A stretch of 64,000 nt of DNA, taken from the NCBI GenBank assembly GCA_946811695.1, contig OX328123.1:152915840-152979839 (forward strand), written 5' to 3'. A program made the position numbers and the translations under genes. Positions 45,132 to 57,819 of the stretch are shown in pieces. Origin of the DNA: Gonocerus acuteangulatus (taxonomy: Eukaryota > Arthropoda > Insecta > Hemiptera > Coreidae). Within the stretch, counting starts at the first letter, position 1; each line of letters begins with the position of its first letter. The notes under the pieces are model-generated. The model saw only the letters and a program-made list of their open reading frames with translations. It made no database searches and was not told the DNA's origin.

Positions 45132-47046
45132 TGAAACTCTGACAGGTAACTTTCTTTTTCAAGATACCATACAATTCTTTTGTTTACCATCCTCTCCATC
45201 ACTTTGGATAGGCAACTGGTCAAAGAAATCGGCCTGAAACTTGAAGGAGTTCGCTTGTCTTTTCCAGGCTTAAGAACAGGAATGACTACAGATTCGTTCC
45301 AGGCGTGAGGATAGGTACCAGACTTAAATACCTCATTATACAGTTTTAGAAGAACTACTAGGCCGGATTTGGGTAATTTTTTTATCATTTCATAAGAAAT
45401 GTTGTCAGGCCCTGGTGTAGTGTTTTTGGTGTTAGAAAGTGTCAAGTCTAATTCTTGCATTGTAGAAGGGTCATTTAAAGGGTGGTCGAAGTTAGTTAGT
45501 ATAGGTATTGGAGTCTGTTCAACATATGTTTTGTGGTCAATAAAGTCGTCCGAGTAGTGCATGGAGCTGGATATTTCTCTGAAATGGTTTCCTAATATAT
45601 TGCTCATAATGTATGGGTCAGTCAAGACAGTGTCGTTGTGTACTAGTCCTGTTATCGGTGGTCTGTACTTTTTATGTTGTATTTGGTTGATTTTTTGCCA
45701 AATGTCTTTTGAAGATGTGTTTCTGTTTATGTTAGTTAGGAAGTCCATCCAACATTTCTTTTTACTAGTTTTAATTACCCACTGGGCCTTAGCTTTCTTC
45801 CGTTTATAGTCAATGAGATAATTTTCGGACGGATTCCTGCAGAAGAGACGAAGAGCTTTCTTTCGATCTTTTACTGCTGTTCTGCACTCATCATTCCACC
45901 AGGGTACTGGTAGTTTTCTGTAACTGTGCGAGGTTTTAGGTATACTTTGCTCAGCTGCTTCAATAATTATATTGTTAAACTCTTCAAATGAAGGTTCATT
46001 TGAAAAAGTTAATTTGCTCTCAATGTAATTTTGATACTTGTCCCAATTGGCTTTACGTGTGTTAAATTTTGATATTGATTCGAAACGTGATATATATGAA
46101 TTTAGTTTAATTTTAATAGGAAAATGATCGCTACTGTGACTGTCTTCGCAGACTTCCCACGAGAAGCGAGTATGAATGCGAGCTGAGCAAGCAGATATGT
46201 CTATGTGTGATAGTGTTCCTGTTCGAGAGCACAGGTGTGTCGGTTTGTTTGTGTTTAGAGTGAGTAGGTCGAATTTGTCAAGTAAATTTTGAATTAGTCT
46301 TCCTCTGTTATTTGTCGTCAGTGATCCCCAGATAGAGCTCTGTGCATTTACATCGCCAGAAAAGCACTGGACTAGGGAGTTGTGTCAGTAAGTCGTTCAG
46401 TTCTTGTACGTCAATCTGTTCTCCTGGTGGAAGATATACAGAACATACAGTGACTCGGAAAGGTAGGCGAACTCAGACCGCCACTGCTTGGATAGCTGTG
46501 TATAACCTTATTTGTTCACTATATATACTATCAGCTACCAAGATACCAACTCCGCCAGAAGCTTTATGCCCCAAGATGTAATCATATCTGTACATGGAGT
46601 ATCCATGAATGCTGACGTCTCTATCATGTTTTAGGTGTGCTTCTTGGAGTGCTATAATGACAGTGTTTATGTTTTCTTGGAGTAGGAGTTTTAGGTCTCC
46701 AATGTGTCTTTGAAGGCCGTTTATATTCCACTGGATTATAGATGCCATACTGATGTGAATAGCATATTAAGAGAAATTATAAGGAAATAAATAAAAAATG
46801 TAGGAAAACTATAGATAATACGCGGGCAAAAATAAATGCAATTAAATAAATACTACACAGTGAAAACGATTAGATATTTCAATAAACTAAAAAGTGCCGT
46901 ATTTTGATTAAAAACAAAACGCATTGTAAAATCGCCCGCACTGATCTCATGCGTCTGCTGTGTGTAAATTCCTAATTTCCGTATTCAATATTATAATGTT
47001 GGCTTGCCCTAACCTCCCTTAGCGGACACCTCAGCTTAAGAAGTCT

Positions 47047-47850
47047 TTTTTTTTTTTTTTTTTTTTAGTAATACGTTTATTTAACGTCTGTACATTTGGA
47101 GAGTACATTAGTTAAGTTTGCTCTCAGATATAAATAATGATTATATACAGAAATTGAGTTGAAATACAAAATGAATAAAACACAAATAAGCAAATAAATG
47201 AAAAATAAAATAAAATTAAAAAAAAAAATAAAAAAAAGAAAGAAAAAGTACATAAAAAACAAAACAAACAAAAACAATGAATAGGAAATAATAATAAAAA
47301 TAATAACACAATAGCCAACGGCCGTAGCCACGTTGAATGCACCGGTTCCCGTAGATCACCGAAGTTAAGCAACGTCGGGCGTGGTCAGTACCTGAATGGG
47401 TGACCGACCACGTGCTGTTGGCATTATAATAGGGTGGCGACCTATAGATAGCCCGGCGCTAATAGCCAAACAGTTGATGCGCCGTTAAAAAAAAATAAAA
47501 AAAAATAACACAATAATAATAAAGATAATAACACTTTTGGAAGGAGCCAATCAATACTGGCACTTCCTACTTAGAATAATGTTTTGTCCTTATTCAGTTA
47601 ATTGATCACGAGGCCAATGTCTCTTGAGCCTTCTAGGCGGATTTTTGGGGTGACTTTGGGAGGAAAGTTTTTGTGCTCTAGGATTGGGACGGAAGGACAG
47701 TTTGGAATGATAGGTTAGGAAGCGGGATTTTGCCAGTTCTTGAACGAAAGGGATGTTGAGGTCTCTATGAAGAGTTTTATTGGAAACATAGAAAGGAGCT
47801 ATTTTGCGGAGGACTTTGGATTGGAATGCCCGTATTCTCTGTATGTTAGA
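47047..47850 (-). mobile_element. LINE-C-related 3' end, truncated, with nested 5S SINE
   Basis: The repeat aagaagtct flanks it (47038-47046, 47851-47859). Coding remains include IRAFQSKVLRKIAPFYVSN and PPRRLKRHWPRDQ, matching LINE-C with a two-codon deletion. The 3' UTR is A/T-rich and holds the 5S SINE (47314-47503). Confidence 0.88.
47314..47503 (+). mobile_element. 5S rRNA-derived SINE, copy 2, nested in LINE-C relative
   Basis: The 5S-derived head has the same roughly 9-nt deletion as copy 1, the same tail, and the hairpin stems CGGCGC/GCGCCG before an A-rich end. The repeat aataacacaata flanks it (47302-47313, 47504-47515). The two copies differ at a few positions (for example gtccatagcc and ggccgtagcc), so they are independent insertions. 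Confidence 0.92.
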
Positions 47851-47859
47851 AAGAAGTCT

Positions 47860-48675
47860 AAGCTGGTATGCCTTCCTATATTGGGAGAGGAAACACGCTT
47901 GAAAGAGATAATAAAACATCCATTTCAGAATAAATGTCTTCATACATTTATCTTCTTTATACCTATATTCCGAAGTATCAGAGGTATAGCAGAACACGAA
48001 TAAAACCCAATTTATTTTATCACATTCGATCCGATAGGTTTCCATTTATAGCATTATTTTATGTTTCTTTTTTAGAGTTTATATTTTCCACTTGAATAGG
48101 TTGATTTCTCTATTTTGTTACTATGTATCATATACGTAAAGTATAGAAACATTAAGTTATCTAGTTTTTCCAGCCCCCTTTATTTTAATCATTTTTTTTT
48201 TTAACTTATGGGTGAAATTTGAACATTAGACAAGAGATGTCAAATCCAGAAATTGAAAAGCTCCCTCTTGGCATTTTGTTTACTGCAAACAAAAAAAATT
48301 AAAAAATATCTTTGTGTGAAAAATTAAAATTCCGTCGCACAGGAGCTGCATAACTTAAGACGTTCCTCAGAATTCAGTGAGACTGCATTCCTGAATAATT
48401 TGCTTTAAATGACCTACATAAATAAAATAAAAACATGAATAGTTCTTTTCTTTCACTTGTGTAATGAGCAACTGCTCAGTTATTAATTTTGTAATTAATT
48501 TACTTCCACAGAGATGTTTATACAAGGTATTAAACTACTTAATAAATACAAAAAAAAATACATATTTTTGTCTTTTGCTCTGACTCAGGAACGGGATATG
48601 TCCCCCTAGTCGTACAAAGCGCTCCTAGCGGCAGCTTTGCTATCCTACGTCTGGTGGGCTAATACATAATATATA

Positions 48676-48725
<50 letters not shown>

Positions 48726-48832
48726 TGAAACATAGTACCCCCCCCCCCTTTCGATAGACCGATTTAGTTCATTTTTACAACACTTATATCTCATGAAATT
48801 TCCACCAACATTCGTCACAACATAGCTGAAAT
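47860..48832. other. Unassigned sequence with a HINE-like 5' end and a (TA)n tract
   Basis: At 48328-48360 TCCGTCGCACAGGAGCTGC resembles a HINE 5' end of a diverged type, compare 61489. A TA tract lies at 48682-48718 and a C run at 48737-48747. No gene is supported. Confidence 0.4.
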
Positions 48833-49308
48833 CAGAGATGGGCAAAATTTTATTTTTTTAACTAAAAATACGAATTTATTCGTACTTCATATATTTGTGA
48901 ATACGAATATAAATAAATTCGTATTCATAAGCGTGAATACGACTTTATTTTTATTCACATATATTAAATATAAAAATACAAATAAAATTTTATTCGCAAA
49001 TTTTCCTGGGAATACAAATAAATTCACAGAAAAAATTGTAAATAATCACAAAAAATGTGAATAGTTACAAAAAATCAAGTTTAAAAAAAAATCACATTAA
49101 AATATACGAATACAAATTTATTCGCATTATAATTTGTGAATAAAAATTTATTCACAATAAAATTCGCAAATAAATTATGATTTTATTCGTATTAAGATGA
49201 TATTACGAAAGTTATTGAAGGTGTTTTTTTTAAAGGCGTTTAACGTCTAGGTTATTAGCGCCTAGATTTTTTTTAGATAGTTTTTCATCTTTATCTCCAT
49301 ATAAAAAG

Positions 49309-49369
<61 letters not shown>

Positions 49370-49811
49370 GAATCTAGTCCTGACAACCTAGACGTTAAGC
49401 GCCTTAAAAAATTACCTGCAATAACTTTCATAATATCATCTTAATACGAATAAAATCATAATTTATTTGCGAATTTTATTGTGAGTAAATTTTTATTCAC
49501 AAATTATAATGTGAATAAATAAATTTGTATTCGTATATTGTAATGAGTTTTTTTTTTTGTAATCACTTGATTTTTTGTAAATATTCACATTTTTTGTGAT
49601 TATTTACAATTTTTTTCTGTGAATTTATTTGTATTCGCTGGAAAATTTGCGAATAATATTTTATTTGTATTTTTATATTTAATATATGTGAATAAAAATA
49701 AATTCGCATTCACACTTATCAATACGAATTTATTTATATTCGTATTCACAAATATATGAAGTACGAATAAATTCGTATTTTTAGTTATAAATACAATTTT
49801 GCCCATCTCTG
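48833..49811. mobile_element. hAT-type foldback element, 979 bp, perfect 8-bp target duplication
   Basis: The ends CAGAGATGGGCAAAATT and its reverse complement start arms of roughly 450 bases each that pair almost throughout, with many attcgtatt/aatacgaat steps. The 8-bp duplication gctgaaat flanks it exactly (48825-48832, 49812-49819). CAGAG...CTCTG ends and an 8-bp duplication are hAT features. The centre holds a run of about 59 A (49309-49367). Both arms contain a SINE-like tail (cctagacgtt...gcgcc on one strand). No transposase is present. Confidence 0.9.
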
Positions 49812-49819
49812 GCTGAAAT

Positions 49820-52406
49820 TATGACTGGTATGAATATATTAGTAATTTGGGTCCGGAGTAACCCCACCTCCTAATGAACCGATTTAGTTTATTTTTACAG
49901 CCCATTTCTCTCTGCAGATTATCACTACGAATACCAAGATTCGTTGAAATACAACAAAAGTTACGGCTGGTAGTGGCAATAGATATTTTCAACGGAAAGT
50001 GCTAATACATTTTGCAGTATGCATATAAATTTTAAATAAAAAATTGGGACGCGGCGATTTGGAGCTCCCAAAATCGATTTTACAAGATGTTCGTCCTATG
50101 AAATAATTTGAAGATTATAGGATCCGATCTAAATTGCTAAAGACCGGGGAATTGTTGTGGCATTCAATAGCCGAATTGTCTTTTGCAACCTACAAAAAAA
50201 TAAAATTAAACAGTAAAAATATGTTTTATTGTCTGTGTAATAATGATATTATGGATAGTAATAGTGATAATTATTTAATAGTAAAACAATAATAATGGGA
50301 ATATCCCATATTAAACACTTCTTACAAACCTTACAAATTCTTATAATTACTTGTGCCCGCTAACCTGATGAATAATCATAACCATGAAAAATGTTGCTTC
50401 ATGTCTTTATCCATTCCTAGAGTGTTCCCCTATTGATTTATGATAGGCAGTTGTCAGAGTTTTAATTTTTGCGATACACAGTGTGGCAGAATCTCAAAAA
50501 CCTGGCAAAAAGTCGAAAAATGAAGTAAGTCGTAGAAAGTTTTTTCTTATGCGGTCGCAATTGAAACCGTCTAGAGGCACCAGGTATAAAAAATTACCTC
50601 TCGAAATATTTTGAAACTGGCACTACAGAAAATCAAAGTCAGCAGAGAAAACCCCTTGTTAACGTTGTGATTTGAGTAGCATTCATGACCTCAGTTTGAC
50701 CTCAATATTCCTATTGATTTTTTTCTCGTAGCGAAAAATTAAGTTGACTGTTTTTAAATATAGTTAAAATAATCTTGAAAATTATTTTGGGGTGAAAAAC
50801 ATCAAGTGACAATGTAGAAAATTGAGTTTGAAAATTTGGCATCAGAAGCCTTTTTTCCAAAGTATTATTTATTAACAATTGTCCTGAAAAGTACTAATAA
50901 AGCGGAATAAAACTTTCAAAATATATTCATCTGAACTATAGAACCCTTGAAATGGTGGAGTTCCCATATTTGGCTGCCCGATTTTGCCCCTTTTTGCTCG
51001 AAGCAATTTTTTTATAAAGTAAGGCCTAAACTACTACTTGAATTTCGGTGATTTCAAGGTAATTATGAAATAATATGAATACCTTTTACTCTTACCTAAG
51101 CCATAGTAATGGAATGTCACAGGATCGTCGGAGAACTCCGAACTCAGGAGGAGGAGGAAGAGGAGGAAGGGGAGGAAGAGTGATGAGATAAAAATGGAGA
51201 ACTATGAAAAATTTATTTTATACGATTCAATATCTATTTCCAACAATATTCAATATATATTAAGTAAACTTTGAGAAAAATCTTCTCTTTTCATAATAAA
51301 TTGTAATACATACAGTGAATACAAATATTTTAATATGCCCTTCAATTAATTGGGGGATAAATCTTTCTTGAAATTAGTTTGTGAAGATCATCAATCATCT
51401 GTTTAGAGAAAGATCCCAGTTTCTCCCAAGTTATTCACCATCCCTTCCAGCCTCCCCCAGCCATTCTAAGATATAATTTTAGAAGGGTAACTGGGTGATA
51501 GCTCAGAGATTCAATTAATAAATTGATTAATTAATAAATCATTTTCTACCCATCGCAATTTATACTAATATTCTTCTTTAATAGGAGAGATTGTCTTGAA
51601 AAGCTTAGAGATAAAGAAACATGGTGCCCCGGAGGTAGAATTTAAGCATTTCTTAAAATGTAAATCTACGTTTTTAGGAAATTTAATTTTAGGATTCAAA
51701 AAGCACACAGGTGTAACTTCTCCATCTCAACGTGTTTTATTTTAATGATTATTCCTGGTGTGACTTGGAATGTTAGGAAATGAAACTTTGCACAATTTTC
51801 CGGCTCTAGCAATTTTTTGGGGTGGAGGGATGTCAACCTGCGGGCTCCTAATGTGTCATTATGACCTTTAAATATATACATAAATTCAAAATATTTACGT
51901 ATATATTTAACTATTTATAATGAAATATGTCATAAAAAATTGAAAACATGTAGTAAACAAGTACCTAAAACACTATAAAATATTAAAAATAAAAATAATA
52001 GAAAGAACAAAAGTTGAAAATATATAGAACAAAATGACCAAAATTCTAAAACATATTGAAAAAAAAAAGCATAAATAAATTAGGAACTCGTTTTAAAAGG
52101 GGGAAAAAGGAGTTGAACATTTCTGCAAATGAACATTATTTTGGAAATTTGTTTGCAACAACATGCATTTTAAATTGTCAAACGTGAAATGTCGCCGGTC
52201 TGATTTCATAAGGGGAGCATACAGTGGTGTGGTCACCGATCGGGCCCTTTTATCTGTTGATTTTGCATCGAAAAATAGTCGAAATTTGTATGAGCGTTTC
52301 GTCCAATGCGCCTTAGGAGCTAAGAAATACAATAAAATAGGTTGAAAATTCACTATTTTATACATCGAGTTTGGAAAATGATATCGGCATGTTTCTTTCC
52401 ATGAAT
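49820..52406. other. Unassigned AT-rich sequence
   Basis: A purine-rich GGA/GAA stretch at 51143-51182 is the only notable motif. Open frames up to 90 codons occur on the minus strand (52093-52365) without recognisable content. Confidence 0.3.
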
Positions 52407-52775
52407 TATCAATAAAACATATTCTAACAGACTGTACACTGAGGACAAATCTTCAATTACCGTACAATCTGACAGAATTACTTTCTGATGGCAGCCAGTA
52501 CATTGAAAAAGTGGTGAAATACCTAATAGACACACAACTATACAATAATATTTAAATAAAGAAAAGATAATCAAATCCACTTCGTGATGTTGATTCGGCA
52601 TCATTGACCTGACACATAACAAAGAACATACAAATAATTATATCAAACACAACATGACTACATTATTACCTCTACAGACAACTAATCTAATAATGTAATA
52701 TCATATTATTGCATAAGTTGGATCACCAATATGATGTAAAACTATCATAAAATGAAATAAAAATTTTCAATTTCA
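52407..52775 (+). pseudogene. LINE C-terminal fragment and 3' UTR
   Basis: The frame LSIKHILTDCTLRTNLQLP, then LTELLSDGSQYIEKVVKYL and a stop, matches the end of LINE-B ORF2. About 220 bases of 3' UTR follow. A target duplication was not clear, so the boundaries are approximate. Confidence 0.75.
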
Positions 52776-52899
52776 AAGACTATAAAAAGGTACAAAGCTA
52801 TCGGTAGTCACTCAACGTGTCCAAATTCAGGTGGTACAAAAGTCACTGATCCCATTAACAACCATTCCATTAAATTTTATGCGCTCGGGAATCGCCATT

Positions 52900-53680
52900 C
52901 CCCTGCATGGGGCATTGGAAACTTCGTTACAGGAGTTCGTGGGATGTCAAACTGTAATATTAGGAGAAGACTGAGAGAGTCAGGACTTAGCTTAAGAAGG
53001 TCTGCGAAAGGGTCCCTTCTTACTGTAGAACATTTTAGACTCAGACTATGATTTGCTAAAAAGAGAGGCGAAAAATATCCGCTTCACTGATGCGACGAGA
53101 GTGGGCCTTAACAGTCCAGTTGGTCATGAAAAAGAGTGAAGAAGACCTGGAGTAAGGTGCTACAGGTTCTGTGTATCAGAAACTGTGTCATTTGGAGGTG
53201 ACGTTTCATGTTCTGGAGTGGCATTTCTTGGGAAGCACGCACCGAATTGGTGTCGACCGAAAGGAGCGGTCTTGAATGCTTTTAGAAAAAATGTGGAAAT
53301 GATATAAAAAAATCATGTAGTGTGTTATATGACGGAGTAAAATTCTTTATGCACGATGATAACCGGCTGCAAAGACAACTACTGCTCTAGGTACGTGAAA
53401 ACTACAGGTATCCGTAACCTATAGTTGCCTGTGAGAAGTCCAGACCTTAATCCCATTAAACATAAGTGGAAGACACTTATGAAGAATGTTAGGTCACAGG
53501 ATTCACCTCCTACTACCCTTGAAATTCTAAAGAAGGCTGTATTGGAGGAGAGGAGTAACATCCCGCAAGATTCTATTAAAAATCTAGGGTATGCCAAAAA
53601 GGATAGAAGCAGTTATTAAAGCAAGAGGAGGCAATACTATTAAAGCTATTAATGCTATTAAAGACGATAAATTTTAAATT
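52900..53680 (+). pseudogene. Tc1-like transposase relic
   Basis: Motifs appear in the right order across several frames: RRRLRESGLSLRRSAKGPLL, TVEHFRLRL, RRPGVRCYRF, SFGGDVSCSG, a degenerate HDDN segment, then VRSPDLNPIKHKWKTLMKNV and MPKRIEAVIKARGGNT. This is the Tc1 layout, with SPDLNPIEHxW and MPRR...VIKAxGG as family hallmarks. Many stops and frame changes show great age. Terminal repeats were not identified. Confidence 0.85.
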
Positions 53681-53924
53681 TAATAGAAAATAAAAAATAT
53701 GAAATGTTTTTGTTCTTTTATTTTTGCAAAGATATTTTTTCATTAAAAACATATTAAATTTTAATGTTCTGGCCAATAAAGTTGTTTTATTTGAATTTAT
53801 GTGTCTTTTTATTTTTAACAATTCTCCTAAAAATAAAAAAAAATCTAGGCGTTGCGAATTTTTACCTGGGAATTTATATCATATGCGTATTATATTAAAT
53901 GATATGAGGCGCGTATAGAAAAAA
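53681..53924. other. Unassigned sequence
   Basis: Probably the 3' flank of the Tc1 relic. Nothing recognisable. Confidence 0.3.
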
Positions 53925-54824
53925 GGCCGTCTCGCAGGACTGCATCATCTTAGCGCCGTTCCGTTCATATCCCTAGTCTAATTTGGAAAGATTAAAATAG
54001 AAGCAGTTATTATTTTGGTTCCACCAGTCTTTTTTTTTAATTAATTATTACAATGGCGTGTAAACCCTTAAGGTCACTAACGCCATTCCTGTGAGTAGTA
54101 AAGTCTTGAAAGGTCATGATTTACAATCTTACCTGGAAGGGTCGGCTACACTAGAAACGGACCCGCTAGTGACAAGGTCTTGGAATCTTGGAAATCTATA
54201 TTTCTAACAATAAATTGTTTTTGTTATTTTACTTAACCAGTTTTATTGTCAAATACATTATCCAACTATAAGCAATTAAAAAATATCAAGAAATAAAACA
54301 GACAAAAAGAACCATTGGAATAAACGAAATCAATTAATTTAAAGCTTTAAGCACTTTTTTCTCCGATTGACATCGCCTAATTAAAACTTTCTTCAGAACC
54401 TTTTTTGTAGAGCATTTAGTAAGCTTCCGAATGGTAATCTTCCGCTTCACATGATATTCAACGGTTTTCGAGATACTAACGAAATTATACAAAGTTACCA
54501 AAACATTTTTTGTCTGTTAATAAAATATTTTATTCTAACCCTTCCTTTACTCTAAACGCAACAAAAATTTCAACATATTAGTGTTGATGAAACTCGAACA
54601 TGCAGAAAATGTTTCAACTGTATCCCATAATTCTAAGTACCAAAATCAAAGACAAAGAACCCTCCCTAGGAAGGACGCTAGGCAGTTGAAAAGCTATATA
54701 TCTTGGAAATCCATATCTCTAACATTAAATTGTTTTTCAATTTTTCACAAAATTTGTGGGAAGACTGAATTTTGTTTCACCCTCTGGAATTAAGCAACCC
54801 CACTACCGGAAAACATCAATAATA

Positions 54825-54870
<46 letters not shown>

Positions 54871-55010
54871 CAAATTTGAACCACCGTTATTTTTGATCTC
54901 TAGGGGTTCTGAAACGCGAAATTTTCTAGTCGGCACTTTCGGATTGTTTCATTGTATCAACCTTATAAGCGGGGTTCCTCCCTATGGGGGAGGGAGGAAC
55001 CGCGCTAAAA
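53925..55010 (+). mobile_element. HINE copy 11, subfamily C
   Basis: The 5' end gccgtctcgcaggactgc and the TTAATTAATTATTACAATGGC segment match copy 5. The body is interrupted after gtaccaaaatcaaaga by a 180-bp stretch that includes the gaagactgaattttgtttc piece seen inside copy 3. TA tracts (54822-54868), the 3' block and the hairpin ending CTAAAA follow. Confidence 0.8.
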
Positions 55011-55516
55011 ATGGCATACAACAAGGTTTTCATTGAAAAACAACAAAAAAAGGAAAGTTCGGGTGTTTACTAAGATAAGAGAGAGTTCAGAAGTGACTAA
55101 TTATATCCATTCCAAAGAGAATCATCCCATCTAAAGAGAAGATTAAACATTCTCCTACCTCACTGCATGTAAGTATGCGGCGCAGGACAATGGATGTGAC
55201 GCAGTACCACAATAGACGGGAGCTATCCATCGACCCTAAGAGGTCTAAAAACCACAGGTAACCTAATGGAGTGGTTCAATCTGACTCTAAGGGACCAAGT
55301 AGATTCAGCAACGATAAAATAGATTGCTACTAATCCTATCTAACCACTCTACAAGTCTACAAACATACATTGCTAACATTGATTAGGGGGAGCTAACTAA
55401 CCCATTTAAAATGCAATGCTTTTTAGTTTACTCTCCACCTACATAGCTAGGAAGTTCCGACAAGAAAATTTCATACTTTAGAACTCATACATCTCTGGAA
55501 AATAACAATTTAAATT

Positions 55517-55562
<46 letters not shown>

Positions 55563-55632
55563 AATATACATATATAGGGTGTTCCAAAAATAAACGTCCA
55601 AACTTTAGGAATTAACGCAAGATGAAAAAAAG
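55011..55632. other. Unassigned sequence with a TA tract
   Basis: A TA tract lies at 55519-55559. At 55577 gggtgttccaaaaataaac and gcaagatgaaaaaa resemble the edge of repeat R-NFF (27016). Otherwise I see nothing. Confidence 0.35.
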
Positions 55633-55953
55633 GTCCGACTCGCAGGAACTGCATCATGTCTGTTAATATAATATTTTATTCTAACCCTTCCTTAACTCCA
55701 AACGTACCCAAACCAAAACCATAATGCAACAACTATTTTTCCAATTTTCTCGAAAACGGTTAAAGCTATCGCCTTAAAAATGGTATCATTCGTTTTCCTA
55801 GGCCCAGAAGCCTATAAAACGAGTACTTGCGAGCATATGAAGTAAGCGGAACGATTTTGTTTGCGCGACATTCGCTCCAAAAACCATGTTCTGGTAGACG
55901 GATTCTGCTGGTTAACGAACTTGATCTTTCAAATCAGACGAAAGAGAGAACAG

Positions 55954-55992
<39 letters not shown>

Positions 55993-56047
55993 CAATTGCG
56001 TGGTGATCACGTTTGTGGTTTCATGACACCTGGACTCACCGGACCTC

Positions 56048-56090
<43 letters not shown>

Positions 56091-56128
56091 TACATATATA
56101 TGTATATTTATATATATTCATTTCCAAG

Positions 56129-56223
<95 letters not shown>
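56129..56223. repeat. Poly-A run of 95
   Basis: Uninterrupted A95. It could be a retroelement tail, but no partner with a target duplication was found, and its exact length is unreliable in any assembly. Confidence 0.9.
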
Positions 56224-56225
<2 letters not shown>

Positions 56226-56227
56226 AA

Positions 56228-56480
56228 AGGGTATTAAGAAAGGCAGTCTTCTTAAGTTTTGCATTTTAGCACTTTACTTCGAAGAAAAATAGCTATTTTA
56301 AATTATGCTGAACTTCCAGCTTTACACAGCGTCAGTTAATTTCTTCGACCAAGACGATTTCGTACTTTTGGGGGAGGGAGGTGAGTGGTTAGAGAAGGTG
56401 GAAGATAAAACATATACTTTTAATGATTTATATTTACGGATTACGAAGGAATGCCTTTTCACAATTGTGTTTCACAATTG
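56228..56480 (+). repeat. Dispersed repeat R-NFF, copy 2
   Basis: Shares gcactttacttcgaagaaaa, the peptide NFFDQDDFVLLGEGGEWLE and ITKECL with copy 1, in the opposite strand orientation within the window. Both copies sit between (TA)n tracts and HINE ends. Confidence 0.55.
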
Positions 56481-56503
56481 TATATATTTATTTATTTATA
56501 TAA

Positions 56504-56558
<55 letters not shown>

Positions 56559-57819
56559 AATTTGAACCACCATCATTTTCGGTCTCTAGGGGTTCTGAAA
56601 CGCAAAATTTTCTAGTCGGCACTTCCGGATTGTTTCATTGTATCAACCTTATAAGCGGGGTTCCTCCCTATGGGGGAGGGAGGAACCGCGCTAAAATAAA
56701 ATATTATTCTATTGACTAAAAAAATTTTCTCAAAATGTACTTAAAAATTTTATTCTAGTTTGTAGATTTGTTTTTTTATTTGTTATGTTGTTGTCAGTAC
56801 ACTCATACACGCCATTTTCTATGGGAACTATTGCCGATGTTTAGGAAAATTGGTGACGGAGTGACTAATACATTAATCAAGTAAAGTAAGTGTTTAAGGG
56901 TCCGAAATTCTATTTATTTAAGAAGTTTTGGAATGGTTGGGATTGTTCCAAGAGAAACGTCTGTGCTGTATTTGGAACGATTCGGCATGCTGTTTGACAG
57001 CCTTCTTCAGCAATAAATGACTAGGTGATGAAGGAAGACCACGATAACATTTAGCTGAGCATGGAGGAAGCTGGTGTACACTTATCAGTTGGTCATCCTA
57101 AAAGTCATCCAGACATCAATACATATAAATTATGAATGTTTCTGAAAATTTGAAATTTTCTTTTAGTTGAATCCCAAACGAACTTATCGAAAGGGGCAAG
57201 AACTTATTGATTAATCCGCCGTTCGTCGCACCGAGAGCATTTCCCTCACATTTGCCGTAAAGTTCTTTTAATGCGAATACTACATTTCATTTAATTCTGA
57301 TAGTTTTTCTATTTTTCATTTGTAGATTCACAAAGCTTGCGAAATGTTTTTCGAAGAAAAAAATTATCATGCGAACCCTCTACATAACGTTTTGTTCGAA
57401 ATAAATAGATATAGCAAAAAAGTTTGCAGACTCAGTCAAACATGTGTATGTAACGAGCATTGCGAGTTAAAGTGTATTACGATTTCTGCAGATCTTCATT
57501 CAGAATAATGTTATTTTGTACAATTCATGCATTTTCATATTATTTTAGACATTTTTAAAATATTTTTCTAAATGTTTTGCTTATCTAAAAATGTTTCATT
57601 TTATTTTAGAATTAAAAAAAAATATGATACTGCATTTTTCAATCGATAACTATTTTTTTAAATCAAATTAAATTGTATTAATTAAAGCATTATATTGTTC
57701 ATTACCCTCTTCTATTCGATTCACTTCAATAATTAAATAATAATAACCTTGAATTCTTAAAAGCACCTTAAATAGATTGATAACAAACAAATACTTAATA
57801 AAAAAAAAAAAAAAAATTG

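Larger units (their letters stand above)
41445..46748 (-). pseudogene. LINE-B ORF2, endonuclease-RT-RNase H, disrupted
   Basis: On the minus strand the protein starts MASIIQWNINGLQRHI (46748). The endonuclease has LQEAHL, GDVNAQSS and SDHFPI, with a frame break near 46.47 kb. The RT holds TPGPDNISYEMI, FRPISLTSCLSKVMERM, then LINE-C interrupts at the codons for FQCGF. It resumes with ALDLEKAYDRLW, a one-base frame change near 43.30 kb, GVPQGGVLS and YADD (about 43.11 kb). RNase H shows FTDGSKMNDG, IYTAELHGI, VCSDSLS and WVPGHENIG. The C-terminal finger is CQTCNRQLTVKHLLTEC. The stretch from 43280 to 41445 is 611 codons without a stop, so decay is mild. GDFN is GDVN here. Confidence 0.9.
40832..46848 (-). 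mobile_element. LINE-B, EN-RT-RNase H retrotransposon carrying a nested LINE-C
   Basis: The direct repeat aatactacacagt flanks it (40819-40831 and 46849-46861). The 5' end lies just 100 bases before the ORF2 ATG, so ORF1 is absent. The 3' UTR contains a long (TG)n tract and ends in aaataaataaa. LINE-C plus its duplication accounts for 1644 bases; LINE-B itself is about 4.4 kb. Its C-terminus matches the truncated copy at 23602-24097. Confidence 0.9.
55633..56696 (+). mobile_element. HINE copy 12, deleted near the 5' end and loaded with inserts
   Basis: Only the first 25 bases of the 5' end (GTCCGACTCGCAGGAACTGC) precede a jump to the atattttattctaaccc body region. Then come a TA tract (55960-55990), an unknown 60-bp piece, more TA, 95 A, repeat R-NFF copy 2, TA again (56512-56556), and the standard 3' block and hairpin ending CTAAAA at 56696. 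Confidence 0.75.
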
